The translations under genes were made by a program, and so were the position numbers. A stretch of 32,412 bases of DNA from Clostridia bacterium (GTDB taxonomy: Bacteria; Bacillota; Clostridia; Oscillospirales; CAG-272), in NCBI GenBank assembly GCA_017942005.1, contig JAGAVJ010000054.1:1-32412 (forward strand), given 5' to 3'. This document shows positions 15,604 through 23,950 of this stretch, piece after piece; within the stretch, counting starts at the first letter, position 1; every line of letters begins with the position of its first letter. The notes below the pieces were generated by a model. The model was given only the letters and a program-made list of their open reading frames with translations, had not been told where the DNA came from and searched no databases.

Positions 15604-17583
15604 TTATTTAGTTACGATTTCAACGCCGCTCAGGCTGTTGTTTTTGTAGATCATACGAACATTAATTCCGCCTTGCTTTGAAGAAGTAAAGGAAAACGCA
15701 CCGCCTGACGGTGATACATCCGAAAATGTATGCACGAGATTGCCATTGTAGTATACATTTCCCACGCCGCTTGCATGAGGTGCCTCTTCATAGGTGATTC
15801 CAAACGGTTCGTACTTTGAAAACAGTTCTTCAAAGGTATGACCGCCTCCTGTCCCTTCGACCGCGGTTGCTTCCTCAATCACTGTGTCATCGGTTTGATA
15901 CAGGAAAGTCGATGCGATATCCAGATCCGTGATAACCGTACTGTCATCAGACATAAAGATATTGTATGATACCGCAGACAAAAGGGAAGGGATAAAGGTG
16001 CGTGTTTTGAATTCTTCATCAGAATAAAGTTCCAAGCCTGTCAGCGGTCCCATGAGGTCATAGCTTCCGTCACCGTTGTCTACACGCTGCCGCACCGTGT
16101 GTACATCGATGTCGCCGATTTTTTCACGGTCCGCATATTCCATCTTGATCGCCATTCCGTCCTCTCCCATATCGGCGCCATCAAAGAAATACCGAACGCG
16201 TTGACCGTTATAATACAGCGTATTCGTTTGTTCATCCCATGTCAAGCCGAAGCTCTTGTATTCTTGAAAATCGGATGCAGTTGCAGGACTTTCGTAGATA
16301 CCGGATGCAAGGACGACATCATTTGATCCGTCGATTGATTTTGAAATTAAAACGCCGTTTTTAATATCCTGCAATGTTTTTTCATACAGGGCAATGGCTT
16401 CATCTACGGTTTTTCGATCCCAAACAAAATTCCCTTGTGTATTTGTCCAAGCCGATTGACCGATCATCGATTCCAGCGCAACTTTCTCCTGCGCAAGCCA
16501 CGCTGCATATTCATCATATGTCCACCACTCAATATTGGAATTTTGATACGTGGATTGATTGACCTGCGCTGTTGTATCGTTTGCGATTGTGCCATGTACA
16601 CCTACATCATTTTTGGCCTTTGCAGGCGCGTTGTTTGTGGCAAATGCTACCGTTGTACCGACGACGAAAAAAGCTGCTGCGGCGGCTGCGATTGGTGTCA
16701 TTTTTTTCAGTTTCATAATTGCAATGATCCTTTCTTTCAAAGCATTTCGACTAAAGCTGTTTCCAATTAGAGATACTCCAGCTTTTTGTTCTTCCATTTG
16801 AATGAGTGCCATTGCGTAAGAGGCTTTTGTACTGCCAAGGATACGGATTACCGCTTCATCACAGGATAACTCGATATCTCTTTGTGCGAGAATGTACATC
16901 ATCCACACCATCGGATTGAACCAATGTACGCAGAGTGCTGCTGCCAAAAGCAGCTTGAACACCGCGTCAAGGCGTTTGATATGCACATATTCGTGTGTCA
17001 ACACATCGTTTAAAACATTCGTATCCTCCCAATCGGTCTTCTTCGGCATCAGAATGACAGGATGAATCAGACCGTAAGTCAACGGCGACGAAATTCGGTC
17101 GCATACACGAATGGAGATTGATCGCAAGGTTCGATGTGTTTTGCACCAGTTGTTTGTATATTCATTTTCAATGGGGAGACTTTCAGCAAATCTTTTTCGG
17201 CATATACTGTAAGATATGATAAAATAAAGTCCCAATCCAAGCATGCCGACAAGCCAAACCACCGTCTGCGGGCGGATGGACACGGTATCAAAAGAAACCG
17301 GTGCTGATGCATGGGGAATATTTCCTGTATGGACAGGATTCATTCTATACACAGTTGGTACTGCATGGACTTGTTGTGTTTCATATCCTTGATTTTTGAG
17401 TGAGAGCATAGAATACACACTGAAATGACAGGGCAATGAATACGGAACAAGCAGCCGTATCAATACAATCCACCATAAAATACAGAATGTCTTTTTCGGC
17501 AGTTTGTGAAGCGTCCATGCACGAATCACCGCAATTGCCGCGATCATAACCGCTCCCAAAAAGCTCAGGTGCAGTAAGCTCAT
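15604..17583 (-). CDS. BlaR1/MecR1-like M56 metallopeptidase sensor with unusual extracytoplasmic domain
   Basis: A 659-residue membrane protease that probably senses an outside signal and inactivates the co-encoded BlaI repressor. The N-terminal half has transmembrane segments (about 5-22, 33-50, 107-127, 205-225) and the zinc protease site HEYVH at 197-201 with the downstream ELSCDEAV block (238-245). A final helix lies at about 292-315. The outer part (about 316-659) is not the penicillin-binding domain of classical BlaR1: no SxxK/SxN/KTG set is visible. It holds two copies of a motif of the type YxxFGxTxxE...YYNGxxVxxFxD (about 435-475 and 595-640). The ATG overlaps the blaI stop by four bases, so the pair is translationally coupled. 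The ligand is unknown. Confidence 0.88.
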   Translation of the reverse strand: MSLLHLSFLGAVMIAAIAVIRAWTLHKLPKKTFCILWWIVLIRLLVPYSLPCHFSVYSMLSLKNQGYETQQVHAVPTVYRMNPVHTGNIPHASAPVSFDTVSIRPQTVVWLVGMLGLGLYFIISYSICRKRFAESLPIENEYTNNWCKTHRTLRSISIRVCDRISSPLTYGLIHPVILMPKKTDWEDTNVLNDVLTHEYVHIKRLDAVFKLLLAAALCVHWFNPMVWMMYILAQRDIELSCDEAVIRILGSTKASYAMALIQMEEQKAGVSLIGNSFSRNALKERIIAIMKLKKMTPIAAAAAAFFVVGTTVAFATNNAPAKAKNDVGVHGTIANDTTAQVNQSTYQNSNIEWWTYDEYAAWLAQEKVALESMIGQSAWTNTQGNFVWDRKTVDEAIALYEKTLQDIKNGVLISKSIDGSNDVVLASGIYESPATASDFQEYKSFGLTWDEQTNTLYYNGQRVRYFFDGADMGEDGMAIKMEYADREKIGDIDVHTVRQRVDNGDGSYDLMGPLTGLELYSDEEFKTRTFIPSLLSAVSYNIFMSDDSTVITDLDIASTFLYQTDDTVIEEATAVEGTGGGHTFEELFSKYEPFGITYEEAPHASGVGNVYYNGNLVHTFSDVSPSGGAFSFTSSKQGGINVRMIYKNNSLSGVEIVTK

Positions 17584-17951
17584 AACTCCGACGCTCCCAT
17601 TTTATCAACGAGTTGTTTCAGTTCCTCAATCTGTTCTGTCGATAATTTTTTTCTGCCGAGAAGTGCAGTAAAAAGCTTATCGACAGAACCGTCATACAGT
17701 TTTCCGATCAGTTCATCCGTTTCTGTTTCCTGTGCTTCTTCCTTCGATACCAACGCGTGGCACGTAAAGTTGGGCTCTGTACGCAGAATTGCCTCTTTCG
17801 CAATGCATTTTTTGATAACAGTGTAAGTTGTGTTCATATTCCAGCCAATCTCCGTCTTTAAAATATCAGAGATTTGCTTTGCGGTCATATCACCCCACTT
17901 CCATAAAACATCCATGACTTTCAGCTCCGAGTCAAAAAGCTTAATTGCCAT
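17580..17951 (-). CDS. BlaI/MecI/CopY family transcriptional repressor
   Basis: A 123-residue winged-helix repressor. The N-terminal DNA-binding part (LFDSELKVMDVLWKWGDMTAKQISDIL and NTTYTVIKKCIAKEAI) is characteristic of the family, and the helical C-terminal part would serve for dimerisation. The protease cleavage site of family members lies near the junction and cannot be placed with certainty here. AAGGAG precedes the ATG by 8 bases. The promoter upstream is flanked by two matching palindromes, so the gene is likely autorepressed, and blaR1 follows directly. No beta-lactamase gene is adjacent; other target genes would have to carry the same operator. Confidence 0.93.
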   Translation of the reverse strand: MAIKLFDSELKVMDVLWKWGDMTAKQISDILKTEIGWNMNTTYTVIKKCIAKEAILRTEPNFTCHALVSKEEAQETETDELIGKLYDGSVDKLFTALLGRKKLSTEQIEELKQLVDKMGASEL

Positions 17952-17971
17952 ACAATCGACTCCTTTCTTTA

Positions 17972-18043
17972 AAACTATTGCAATAGTTTGTAATTGTATT
18001 ATACCATAAGATTTTTATTTTGTCAATACTACTGTAGTAGTTT
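17972..18043 (-). promoter_or_regulatory. blaI promoter with two BlaI-type operators
   Basis: On the minus strand TTGACA (18026-18021) and TATAAT (18003-17998) with a 17-base spacer. Operator 1 is the perfect 18-bp palindrome AAACTATTGCAATAGTTT (17972-17989), just downstream of the -10. Operator 2 (18025-18043) has arms ACTAC and GTAGT and lies against the -35. Written in the same direction both fit AAACTAYTRCARTAGTWTT. The central ACTA-TAGT arms fit known BlaI/MecI site logic. Confidence 0.88.
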
Positions 18044-18119
18044 GAGTGTGAACGTTATCTGAAAAATAAAAACATTGTACAGGAACTGCATTCATTTATA
18101 AATGATTGGATCTTGTAAA

Positions 18120-18157
18120 CTGGGATTATTGCACTTCATTCGGTGCAACAACCCCAG
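18120..18157 (-). terminator. Terminator of the minus-strand FAD oxidoreductase
   Basis: On the minus strand a 15-bp stem, CTGGGGTTGTTGCAC paired with GTGCAATAATCCCAG, contains two G-U pairs and an 8-base loop. It lies 5 bases past the stop codon. The tail (TTTACAAG) is a weak T tract. The stem is almost the same as that of the terminator at 23901. Confidence 0.8.
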
Positions 18158-18161
18158 CATT

Positions 18162-19448
18162 TTAATTATGACCTTCTATATGACCATCCATGTTGTTGCC
18201 GTGTATCACCACAGTTTTGTCCTCTGGCACATATGCATCCGGAAAGTGAATCATCACATTGCTGTCCTCCAGCCGTTTTTGTAAGATGGAAATTGTCACA
18301 TCGCAGATGGCGCTTTTTTCTTCCAATGCAAGTACAGCGGCTTCTCCGGCTGCCTGTCCGGTCAGAATGGCAGGAGGAATAACACGCAGAACATCCCATG
18401 CATAGCCGGAACCGGATGCACTCCTTCCGGCAGTGATCATGTTATCAAATCCGCGGCGGGTCAATGCGCGGAGTGGAACCTCATATAAATAATCTCGGTG
18501 ATCAAAGTCATTGATGGCGCAGACGGAATCCGCATGATGGCGGTAGACATCCTGTGCAATCTGCATGGTGTAGTCACCGTCAATGCGGCAGGTGGTCCGA
18601 AAATTCGGCATCAGCGGAAGCTGTGCGATATCACGGGTACAACGATCGTCATTTTTGATGTTATCCAACATCAGAAGTTGATTTTGAATCAGATATTCTG
18701 ACACCTCATCCACCGTCAAGCCACTCCATTTCGGGACAGCCGCGGGTTGATGATCTCCATACAAATTGACAGAACCGCCGCTGACAAAACTGTACAGCTC
18801 TGCAAGCGTTCCTTTTTCAACGGAACGCCGACAGGAATCCAGAGTGATCTTTTTGCCAATATAAGTGAAGAAATTTTCTCCTGCTACAGTCGGCATTCCG
18901 GAACGGCGCAGAATATCTGCGTCTCCGGTGGTATCGATAAACATTCGGCAGGCATAATATTCCAGACCGGATTTTGAGTCTGTGATGATACCGGAACAAT
19001 GTCCGTTTTCCATCTGTGGATATGAGGCGATACAGTCAAAAAGAACGTCCACACCGGCAGAGGTAACGGCTTCTGTCAGCTGCAAGGCAAAAATATACGG
19101 GGAATAGCGCTGACAGTATCGGACATTTGTCTCCTCCTGCGGCTCGCCATTTTTCCATTCTTTGGGTATTGTGTCATACCCATATGCTGCGGATGCACGC
19201 AGCCATTGCTCAGCAAGTCCGAATATGATCTGCTTGCCGCGTCCATTGCACATTGGAACAAAGAGATTGACAAGTCCCAGTGTCGCAAGTCCGCCGAGAA
19301 TATTGGACTTTTCAAGCAAGAGGACGCTGCATCCATATTTTGCTGCGGAAACGGCAGCCGCTGCACCTGCCACACCGCCGCCTGCAACAATGACATCATA
19401 TGCTTTTTTTACAGTCAGTTTTTTCGTAAATGTAATGGTGTTTTCCAT
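18162..19448 (-). CDS. FAD-dependent oxidoreductase (FAD_oxidored type), first copy
   Basis: A 428-residue flavoprotein. The N-terminus has the dinucleotide-binding fold YDVIVAGGGVAGAAAAVSAAKYG followed by LLLEKSNILGG, as in the FAD_oxidored family (PF12831-like) of Clostridia, with the later FIDTTGDADI and NMITAGRSASGSGYAWD blocks where FAD is contacted. Substrate is unknown. The ATG at 19448 (MENT) is taken as start; an in-frame ATG at 19460 is also possible. Neither has a convincing ribosome binding site, because the hairpin element ends right at the start region. The protein is related in its N-terminal half to the longer flavoprotein at 22123. It ends at its own terminator at 18120-18157. 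Confidence 0.85.
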   Translation of the reverse strand: MENTITFTKKLTVKKAYDVIVAGGGVAGAAAAVSAAKYGCSVLLLEKSNILGGLATLGLVNLFVPMCNGRGKQIIFGLAEQWLRASAAYGYDTIPKEWKNGEPQEETNVRYCQRYSPYIFALQLTEAVTSAGVDVLFDCIASYPQMENGHCSGIITDSKSGLEYYACRMFIDTTGDADILRRSGMPTVAGENFFTYIGKKITLDSCRRSVEKGTLAELYSFVSGGSVNLYGDHQPAAVPKWSGLTVDEVSEYLIQNQLLMLDNIKNDDRCTRDIAQLPLMPNFRTTCRIDGDYTMQIAQDVYRHHADSVCAINDFDHRDYLYEVPLRALTRRGFDNMITAGRSASGSGYAWDVLRVIPPAILTGQAAGEAAVLALEEKSAICDVTISILQKRLEDSNVMIHFPDAYVPEDKTVVIHGNNMDGHIEGHN

Positions 19449-19451
19449 ATA

Positions 19452-19711
19452 TATGACCATCGGGCTGTCGCATTAACATGCTCCATCCTATAAAATTCGC
19501 CTTTTCGCTTTTCCAAGCGAAATTTCACAGCGGATTTTTGTCAAAATCCACTGTGAAAACGCCGAATTCGGATCACTTCGTGATCCTGGGCTGTTGCAAG
19601 TTTTCAACTTGCAACAGCCCCATCTCCTTTCATTTTGGAGTTGTGACCGCCTGCAGGCGGTTAAGTCACAAAACACGGTCTGAAAAATTTATTTTTCAGA
19701 CTTATGACCAT
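19452..19711 (-). mobile_element. Multi-hairpin palindromic element, long copy (B), with 9-bp flanking repeat
   Basis: A 242-base non-coding block (19461-19702) flanked by the direct repeat TATGACCAT (19452-19460 and 19703-19711). It is nearly all inverted repeats: a 7-bp stem near 19507-19524, a stem with arms around 19525-19555, GGATCAC/GTGATCC (19570-19586), a perfect 15-bp stem GGGCTGTTGCAAGTT (19588-19602) with 19606-19620, the 16-bp palindrome ACCGCCTGCAGGCGGT (19646-19661), and the 11-bp stem GTCTGAAAAAT (19678-19701). The part 19588-19702 matches copy A (10319-10434) in inverse orientation. No transposase is encoded, so it would be non-autonomous (MITE- or REP-like). Because copy A is also followed by a similar nonamer (ATGATCATA), the flanking repeat may be a preferred target or part of the element. 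Confidence 0.8.
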
Positions 19712-19856
19712 ATCTTTTGCTCATGCAAAAGCGTCTTTCATATGTTCAGTAATATTGAATGATACGAAATTTTTCCTTTCTTCATAGAAATGTCTGCATT
19801 TCGTGGAATCTATTTGCATTTCGTTAAGATTTGCAACAAATTTTCTGTGTTTTGTA
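19712..19856. other. Intergenic stretch upstream of element B, no gene seen
   Basis: Between element B and the stop of the SUKH-like gene. It contains repeated words (GCATTTCGT and TGCATTTCGT near 19795-19825) and a GAAAGGA on the minus strand near 19775, but no clear promoter for the FAD oxidoreductase downstream and no terminator for the SUKH-like gene. Confidence 0.45.
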
Positions 19857-20450
19857 TCAAGGCATTTTTATTTCGATTGCAGATTGAAATAACACAGTTT
19901 CTTTGAATTTTGGCTTCACGTGCGAAAACGGATTGTCAATGCCGCATGCATCGTAATATGCATCATAAAAACGAATTTTTTCGTAAGGAAAGGTGTCCTG
20001 CAATGCACGGACAGATTCATAAGGCTGCTCCATTGGGGAAAGAGAAAAGATATTTGCCAGCTGTGATACCTTCTGCATTCTATCGGTTTCTGTCGGTGCA
20101 GTGACCTCTGCTACATCCCGCAAAAAGTTTTCCTTGGTAATACGATAAATAGAAAGCAAAATACCGGTAAAGGGAACTGCCAATACCAAACGGATGAATT
20201 GTTTGAAATCAGCAGCCAGGGGTTTTACCGGTCTGCCGTCTGCGCTGATGGATTCAATCTGGAATACCGTTTCACCAAATTCCGGAATGATGCAGAAATA
20301 GTCTCCGCAGCCATTGTGTGCAAAAACAAAGGAATCCATGGGAAAACAGTATTCATTGATATCGGACTTTTGAAAAATTAACCCGAGATCAAAATCAAAG
20401 GTATATCCAAGGGAGAGTGCTGTTTCAAGCATATTATTTTTTTCATTCAT
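19857..20450 (-). CDS. Small SUKH (SMI1/KNR4)-like protein of unknown function
   Basis: A 197-residue soluble protein without signal peptide. The block DSFVFAHNGCGDYFCIIPE followed by a short beta strand pair and then FKQFIRLVL resembles the GxGDxxxxxx...FxxFLxxL pattern of SUKH-fold proteins, which act as toxin immunity proteins or intracellular adaptors. The similarity is weak and judged by eye. The C-terminal 90 residues are not recognised. No toxin gene is adjacent. The gene has its own promoter on the minus strand (20531-20503) and a weak ribosome binding site (AGGTACTC) before the ATG. Confidence 0.6.
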   Translation of the reverse strand: MNEKNNMLETALSLGYTFDFDLGLIFQKSDINEYCFPMDSFVFAHNGCGDYFCIIPEFGETVFQIESISADGRPVKPLAADFKQFIRLVLAVPFTGILLSIYRITKENFLRDVAEVTAPTETDRMQKVSQLANIFSLSPMEQPYESVRALQDTFPYEKIRFYDAYYDACGIDNPFSHVKPKFKETVLFQSAIEIKMP

Positions 20451-20502
20451 TTTGAGTACCTGTAAGTCAGTTTCTAATTTGCATATATAGTTCTTATGAT
20501 AT

Positions 20503-20531
20503 ATGATAACATAGGTTTTGTTTTATGTCAA
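20503..20531 (-). promoter_or_regulatory. Promoter of the SUKH-like gene
   Basis: TTGACA (20531-20526) and TATCAT (20508-20503) on the minus strand with a 17-base spacer. It lies back-to-back with the promoter of the serine hydrolase at 20571. Confidence 0.7.
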
Positions 20532-20570
20532 TGTTTTCTGTTTATTTTATGAATAAAATAAAGAAAAAAC

Positions 20571-20599
20571 TTGCAAATAGACGCAGAGTGTGATATAAT
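20571..20599 (+). promoter_or_regulatory. Promoter of the serine hydrolase gene
   Basis: TTGCAA (20571-20576) and TATAAT (20594-20599) with a 17-base spacer, about 38 bases before the ATG; CAGGAG is the ribosome binding site. Confidence 0.8.
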
Positions 20600-20636
20600 T
20601 CAAGTATAAAATAAAAGGCAGGAGCAAAAAAGCATC

Positions 20637-21791
20637 ATGGATCAATTTTTACCGATAAAACACTATATAGACAATGTTATATGCAAAGAAAAACAGGTTC
20701 CGGGCTGCGATATAATTGTCATGCAGGAACACACGCAGCTTTTCCGTTATATCAGCGGCAATGCAGAAATGGAAACCGGAACACCACTGACCGATCATCA
20801 TCTTTATTACATGTATTCCTGTACAAAACCGGTTACGGTATCTGCCGGAATGCGGCTCTGGGAAGAAGGGAAGCTCAACCTTGATGCGCCGGTATCTGAC
20901 TATCTGCCTGCATTTGCATATCTTCATGTAAAAAAAAGCGACGGTTCTCTTTCTATAGCAGAGCATCCGCTGACCGTTCGTCATCTTTTTACCATGAGCG
21001 GCGGTTTTGATTATTTTGCATTGACAGATAAGGTGCTGTCTGTCATTCAGAATTACGGCGGTCATGCAGCAACCAGACAGATTGTCGATGCATATGCCAA
21101 GAAACCGCTTGATTTTGAACCCGGAACACGATTTCAGTACAGTCTATGCCACGATATTCTTGCTGCTGTCATCGAAGAAGCCGCCGGAATGCGTTTTTCA
21201 GAATACCTAAACCAAATTTTATTTACACCGCTTGAAATGTGCGACAGTACTTTTGACGATACCCCTGCGGTTTTGGCGCGTCTTACAGCGCAGTATCAGT
21301 CAGATGGTAATGGAACATTGACCAGAACCAATGATCGAAACGGGTTCCGTCTGACCGACCAATATGAATCCGGCGGTGCCGGTCTTATTTGCTCTGCAAA
21401 GGATTATGCCGTGTTTGCAGATACCATGGCATGTGAAGGTCGTGCGGCGAACGGTTACCGCTATTTAAAGCCGGAGACCGTAGCGCTTCTGCATACAGAA
21501 CAGCTCTCTTCTTTTGCGGTGGATACCGCATTTTCCTGTGCCGCCGGACCTGGCTATGGATACGGTCTTGGTGTGCGGACACGTATCAATCAGAACGACG
21601 GGCAGAGAAGTCCTGTCGGGGAATTTGGCTGGGACGGTGCAGCAGGTTCCTACGTCATGTGTGACCCTGTACATCATCTCTCCATTTTCTTTGCGATGCA
21701 CGTGTTAAATTGGCCTGCATGCATCGGTGGAGCACACGGCGTTTTGCGTGATATGGTGTATGATATTCTTGAGGGGAAAACGGATATCTAA
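20637..21791 (+). CDS. Class C beta-lactamase-fold serine hydrolase
   Basis: A 384-residue member of the beta-lactamase/transpeptidase-like family (PF00144 type). The nucleophile motif SCTK is at 61-64, the second motif is YSL (168-170) where YxN is usual, and the third is in FGWDGAAGS, a Trp-Asp-Gly form often seen in esterase-like members in place of KTG. The family blocks LFTMSGGFDY and PGTRFQYS are present. No signal peptide is visible, so it is probably cytoplasmic, which argues against a role in antibiotic resistance or wall processing and for an esterase or amidase on small substrates. It is followed about 100 bases later by the promoter of the second FAD oxidoreductase. No terminator was seen between them. 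Confidence 0.88.
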   Translation: MDQFLPIKHYIDNVICKEKQVPGCDIIVMQEHTQLFRYISGNAEMETGTPLTDHHLYYMYSCTKPVTVSAGMRLWEEGKLNLDAPVSDYLPAFAYLHVKKSDGSLSIAEHPLTVRHLFTMSGGFDYFALTDKVLSVIQNYGGHAATRQIVDAYAKKPLDFEPGTRFQYSLCHDILAAVIEEAAGMRFSEYLNQILFTPLEMCDSTFDDTPAVLARLTAQYQSDGNGTLTRTNDRNGFRLTDQYESGGAGLICSAKDYAVFADTMACEGRAANGYRYLKPETVALLHTEQLSSFAVDTAFSCAAGPGYGYGLGVRTRINQNDGQRSPVGEFGWDGAAGSYVMCDPVHHLSIFFAMHVLNWPACIGGAHGVLRDMVYDILEGKTDI

Positions 21792-21892
21792 CGGATTGGA
21801 TAATTGTATGGGGATATCTGGTCTGGTGTGATACACATTTCATTGATATTTTGGAAATGAACAGCGAAAATCTGCAAACATTCTGAAAAGAA

Positions 21893-21921
21893 TTGACAAT
21901 GTGCAGCATTCATGCTATAAT
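21893..21921 (+). promoter_or_regulatory. Promoter of the second FAD oxidoreductase
   Basis: TTGACA (21893-21898) and TATAAT (21916-21921) with a 17-base spacer: a consensus promoter. Transcription would start near 21928, exactly where the first stem of the leader begins. Confidence 0.9.
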
Positions 21922-21928
21922 TGCATCA

Positions 21929-22068
21929 GCAAAACAACAGTAGAATCATCTCAAGATAGCATTGTGTTTTGCAGTATATACGCTTGCTGACACCTGCAAA
22001 CTCTGATAAAATGCAAGCGTTTCACACAAGAAAGGAGATACCGTTTTGTCCTTCAACATCAGTTGAAG
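21929..22068 (+). ncRNA. Candidate structured 5' leader
   Basis: Three perfect stems follow one another from the predicted start of transcription: GCAAAACA/TGTTTTGC (21929-21936, 21965-21972), ACGCTTGC/GCAAGCGT (21980-21987, 22013-22020), and CTTCAAC/GTTGAAG (22051-22057, 22062-22068). A strong AAAGGAG (22031-22037) lies between the second and third stem, but no in-frame start for the flavoprotein follows at normal distance; a TTG at 22046 would open only a six-codon peptide ending at TGA. The length and layout fit a cis-regulatory leader or leader-peptide control. No known riboswitch class was recognised. Confidence 0.45.
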
Positions 22069-22122
22069 TTTCGGCAATGGCTGAGTGTTTTGCTTTCGCT
22101 GAACGGACAAACGATATAGTCA

Positions 22123-23885
22123 TGAACATGTTGAAAACCATACAATATAAAGCAGATCTCTGCGTTGTCGGCGGTGGACTTGCCGGCATGTGTGCAGCCA
22201 TTGCAGCAGCAAGGGGCGGCGCATCCGTTGTTTTGATGCAGGAACGCCCTATGCTGGGGGGGAATGCATCCAGTGAAATTCGTATGTGGGTATGCGGTGC
22301 GAGTGGTAAAAACGTGCGTGAAACCGGAATTCTGGAAGAACTTGCACTCGAAAATCTGTACCGCAATCCGCATAAGCTCTATCCGATCTGGGATTCTGTC
22401 TTATGGGAAGCAGTAAAAAATGAACCGAACATCACGCTGCTTTTAAACTGTTCCTGTATGGATGCAGAAATGGACGGCAGCCGGATTTGTGCCGTAACTG
22501 GCTGGCAGATGACCACACAGTGCTTCTGCCGTGTTGAGGCTGTAAATTTCTCCGACTGCTCCGGCGACAGCATTCTGGCTCCTCTGACCGGTGCACACTA
22601 CCGTGTTGGCAGAGAAGCCGCAAGTGAATTTCATGAGAACATCAGCGTAGAAACCGAAGATAAAAAGACGATGGGAATGTCCTGCTTGATACAGGCGCGT
22701 AAGGGAACGGAACCGGTTTCATTTATCGCACCTGCGTTTGCCAAAAAACTGACAGAGGAGGACGTCCGCTTCCGCTGTCCGCACATGCAGTCTTCCTATG
22801 AAAACTTCTGGTATCTGGAGCTTGGCGGCGACCGCAATTCCATTGGAGATACCGAAGAGGTGCGCGATGAACTGATTGCGCTGGCATACGGTATGTGGGA
22901 TTATATCAAGAACAGCGGGAAATATGAAGATGCTGCATACTGGCAGCTTGATTTTCTTGGATTTTTACCTGGCAAACGGGAATCCCGCCGTATGATGGGG
23001 AAATATTTGATGAACCAGAACGATATTTTAGAAGACCGTGCATTTGAAGATGTTGTGGCATATGGCGGCTGGCCGCTGGATGATCATGATCCCGCAGGCT
23101 TTTATTATGACGGTCATCCGAACACTTCCTATAATACGACTTCTCCGTATGCAATTCCGTATCGCACGCTGTACTCTGAAAATATCGAAAATCTGTTCTT
23201 CGCAGGCAGAAATATTTCTATGACACATGCGGCTATGTCTTCTTCACGTGTCATGGCAACCTGTGCGCTGGTCGGTCAGGCAGTTGGCAGCGCTGCGGCA
23301 ATTGCAAAGAAATACGGATGTACACCGGACGGTGTTTATACCGATCACATCAAGGAATTGCAGGAAACCTTGTTGTGGGATGATGTGCTTCTGCCGCATC
23401 ATCCGCGTACACCTGCCGCTCTGACAGCACATGCACTTCTGACACGAAACGGAGCAGAGGAAGACACGCTTGCGGTTCTGCGCGACGGCAATGATAGAGA
23501 ACATGTGCTATGCTGTCACTTGGGTGATGTCTTGGAATATCATTTCGATACACCGAAACAGACAGAAGAAATCCGTATCGTGTTCGACTCCGACCTTGAC
23601 CGCACAACGCTTCCCGGAGACGGCTGTGAACGGCAGCACACCATGCGCTGCAATCTCCTGCCGGATTCACCCGTCATGCATCTTCCAACAACGTTATGTA
23701 AGTCCTACCGCGTAGAAGCGGAGCTTGCAGACGGCAGTATCAAAGTATTAAAAACGGAACAGAACAATCTGCGCCGTCTAGTAAAGATTCCTGTCTGTGA
23801 CAAGGTTTTGGCCATTCGTCTGATTTGCGATCAAATTCATGAAGGCGGAGAGACTGTACGTTTGTTCTCTTTTGAAGCAAAGTAA
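22123..23885 (+). CDS. FAD-dependent oxidoreductase with C-terminal beta-rich domain, second copy
   Basis: About 586 residues from the ATG at 22123. The FAD-binding start is ADLCVVGGGLAGMCAAIAAARGG, then PMLGGNASSEIRMWV, followed later by NLFFAGRNISMTHAAMSSSRVMATCALVGQAVG, the typical FAD_oxidored family C-terminal dinucleotide contact. The last 140 residues or so form a beta-rich accessory region. Substrate is unknown; such proteins in gut Clostridia often sit in glycan clusters. The open frame extends upstream to 21969, but homologues of this type normally begin a few residues before the ADLCVVGGG segment, so the start is put at 22123 (ATG 22129 or 22078 also possible); none of these has a good ribosome binding site, while the strong one lies at 22031. 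Terminator at 23901. Confidence 0.85.
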
Positions 23886-23900
23886 TCTATAAAAAATGAT

Positions 23901-23938
23901 TGGGGTTGTTGCACTTAGATGCAACAACCCCAGTTTTT
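23901..23938. terminator. Bidirectional terminator after the second FAD oxidoreductase
   Basis: Perfect stem GGGGTTGTTGCA (23902-23913) with TGCAACAACCCC (23920-23931), 6-base loop, followed by TTTTT on the plus strand and by ATTTTTT on the minus strand. It serves both this gene and the minus-strand gene ending at 23951. Confidence 0.93.
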
Positions 23939-23950
23939 GTATTTTTTCAA

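Noticed and set aside
18162..18399. Idea that the FAD oxidoreductase beside blaI-blaR1 belongs to their operon
   Set aside because: A terminator (18120-18157) and the blaI promoter with its operators separate the two units, though all are on the minus strand.
19461..19702. Element B as a CRISPR array or integron attC site
   Set aside because: The hairpins differ from each other and have no regular spacer length, and no cas or integrase gene is present in the window.
20637..21791. Idea that the serine hydrolase is the beta-lactamase controlled by BlaI
   Set aside because: Its promoter (20571-20599) has no copy of the BlaI-type palindrome and the protein lacks a signal peptide and the YxN/KTG motifs.
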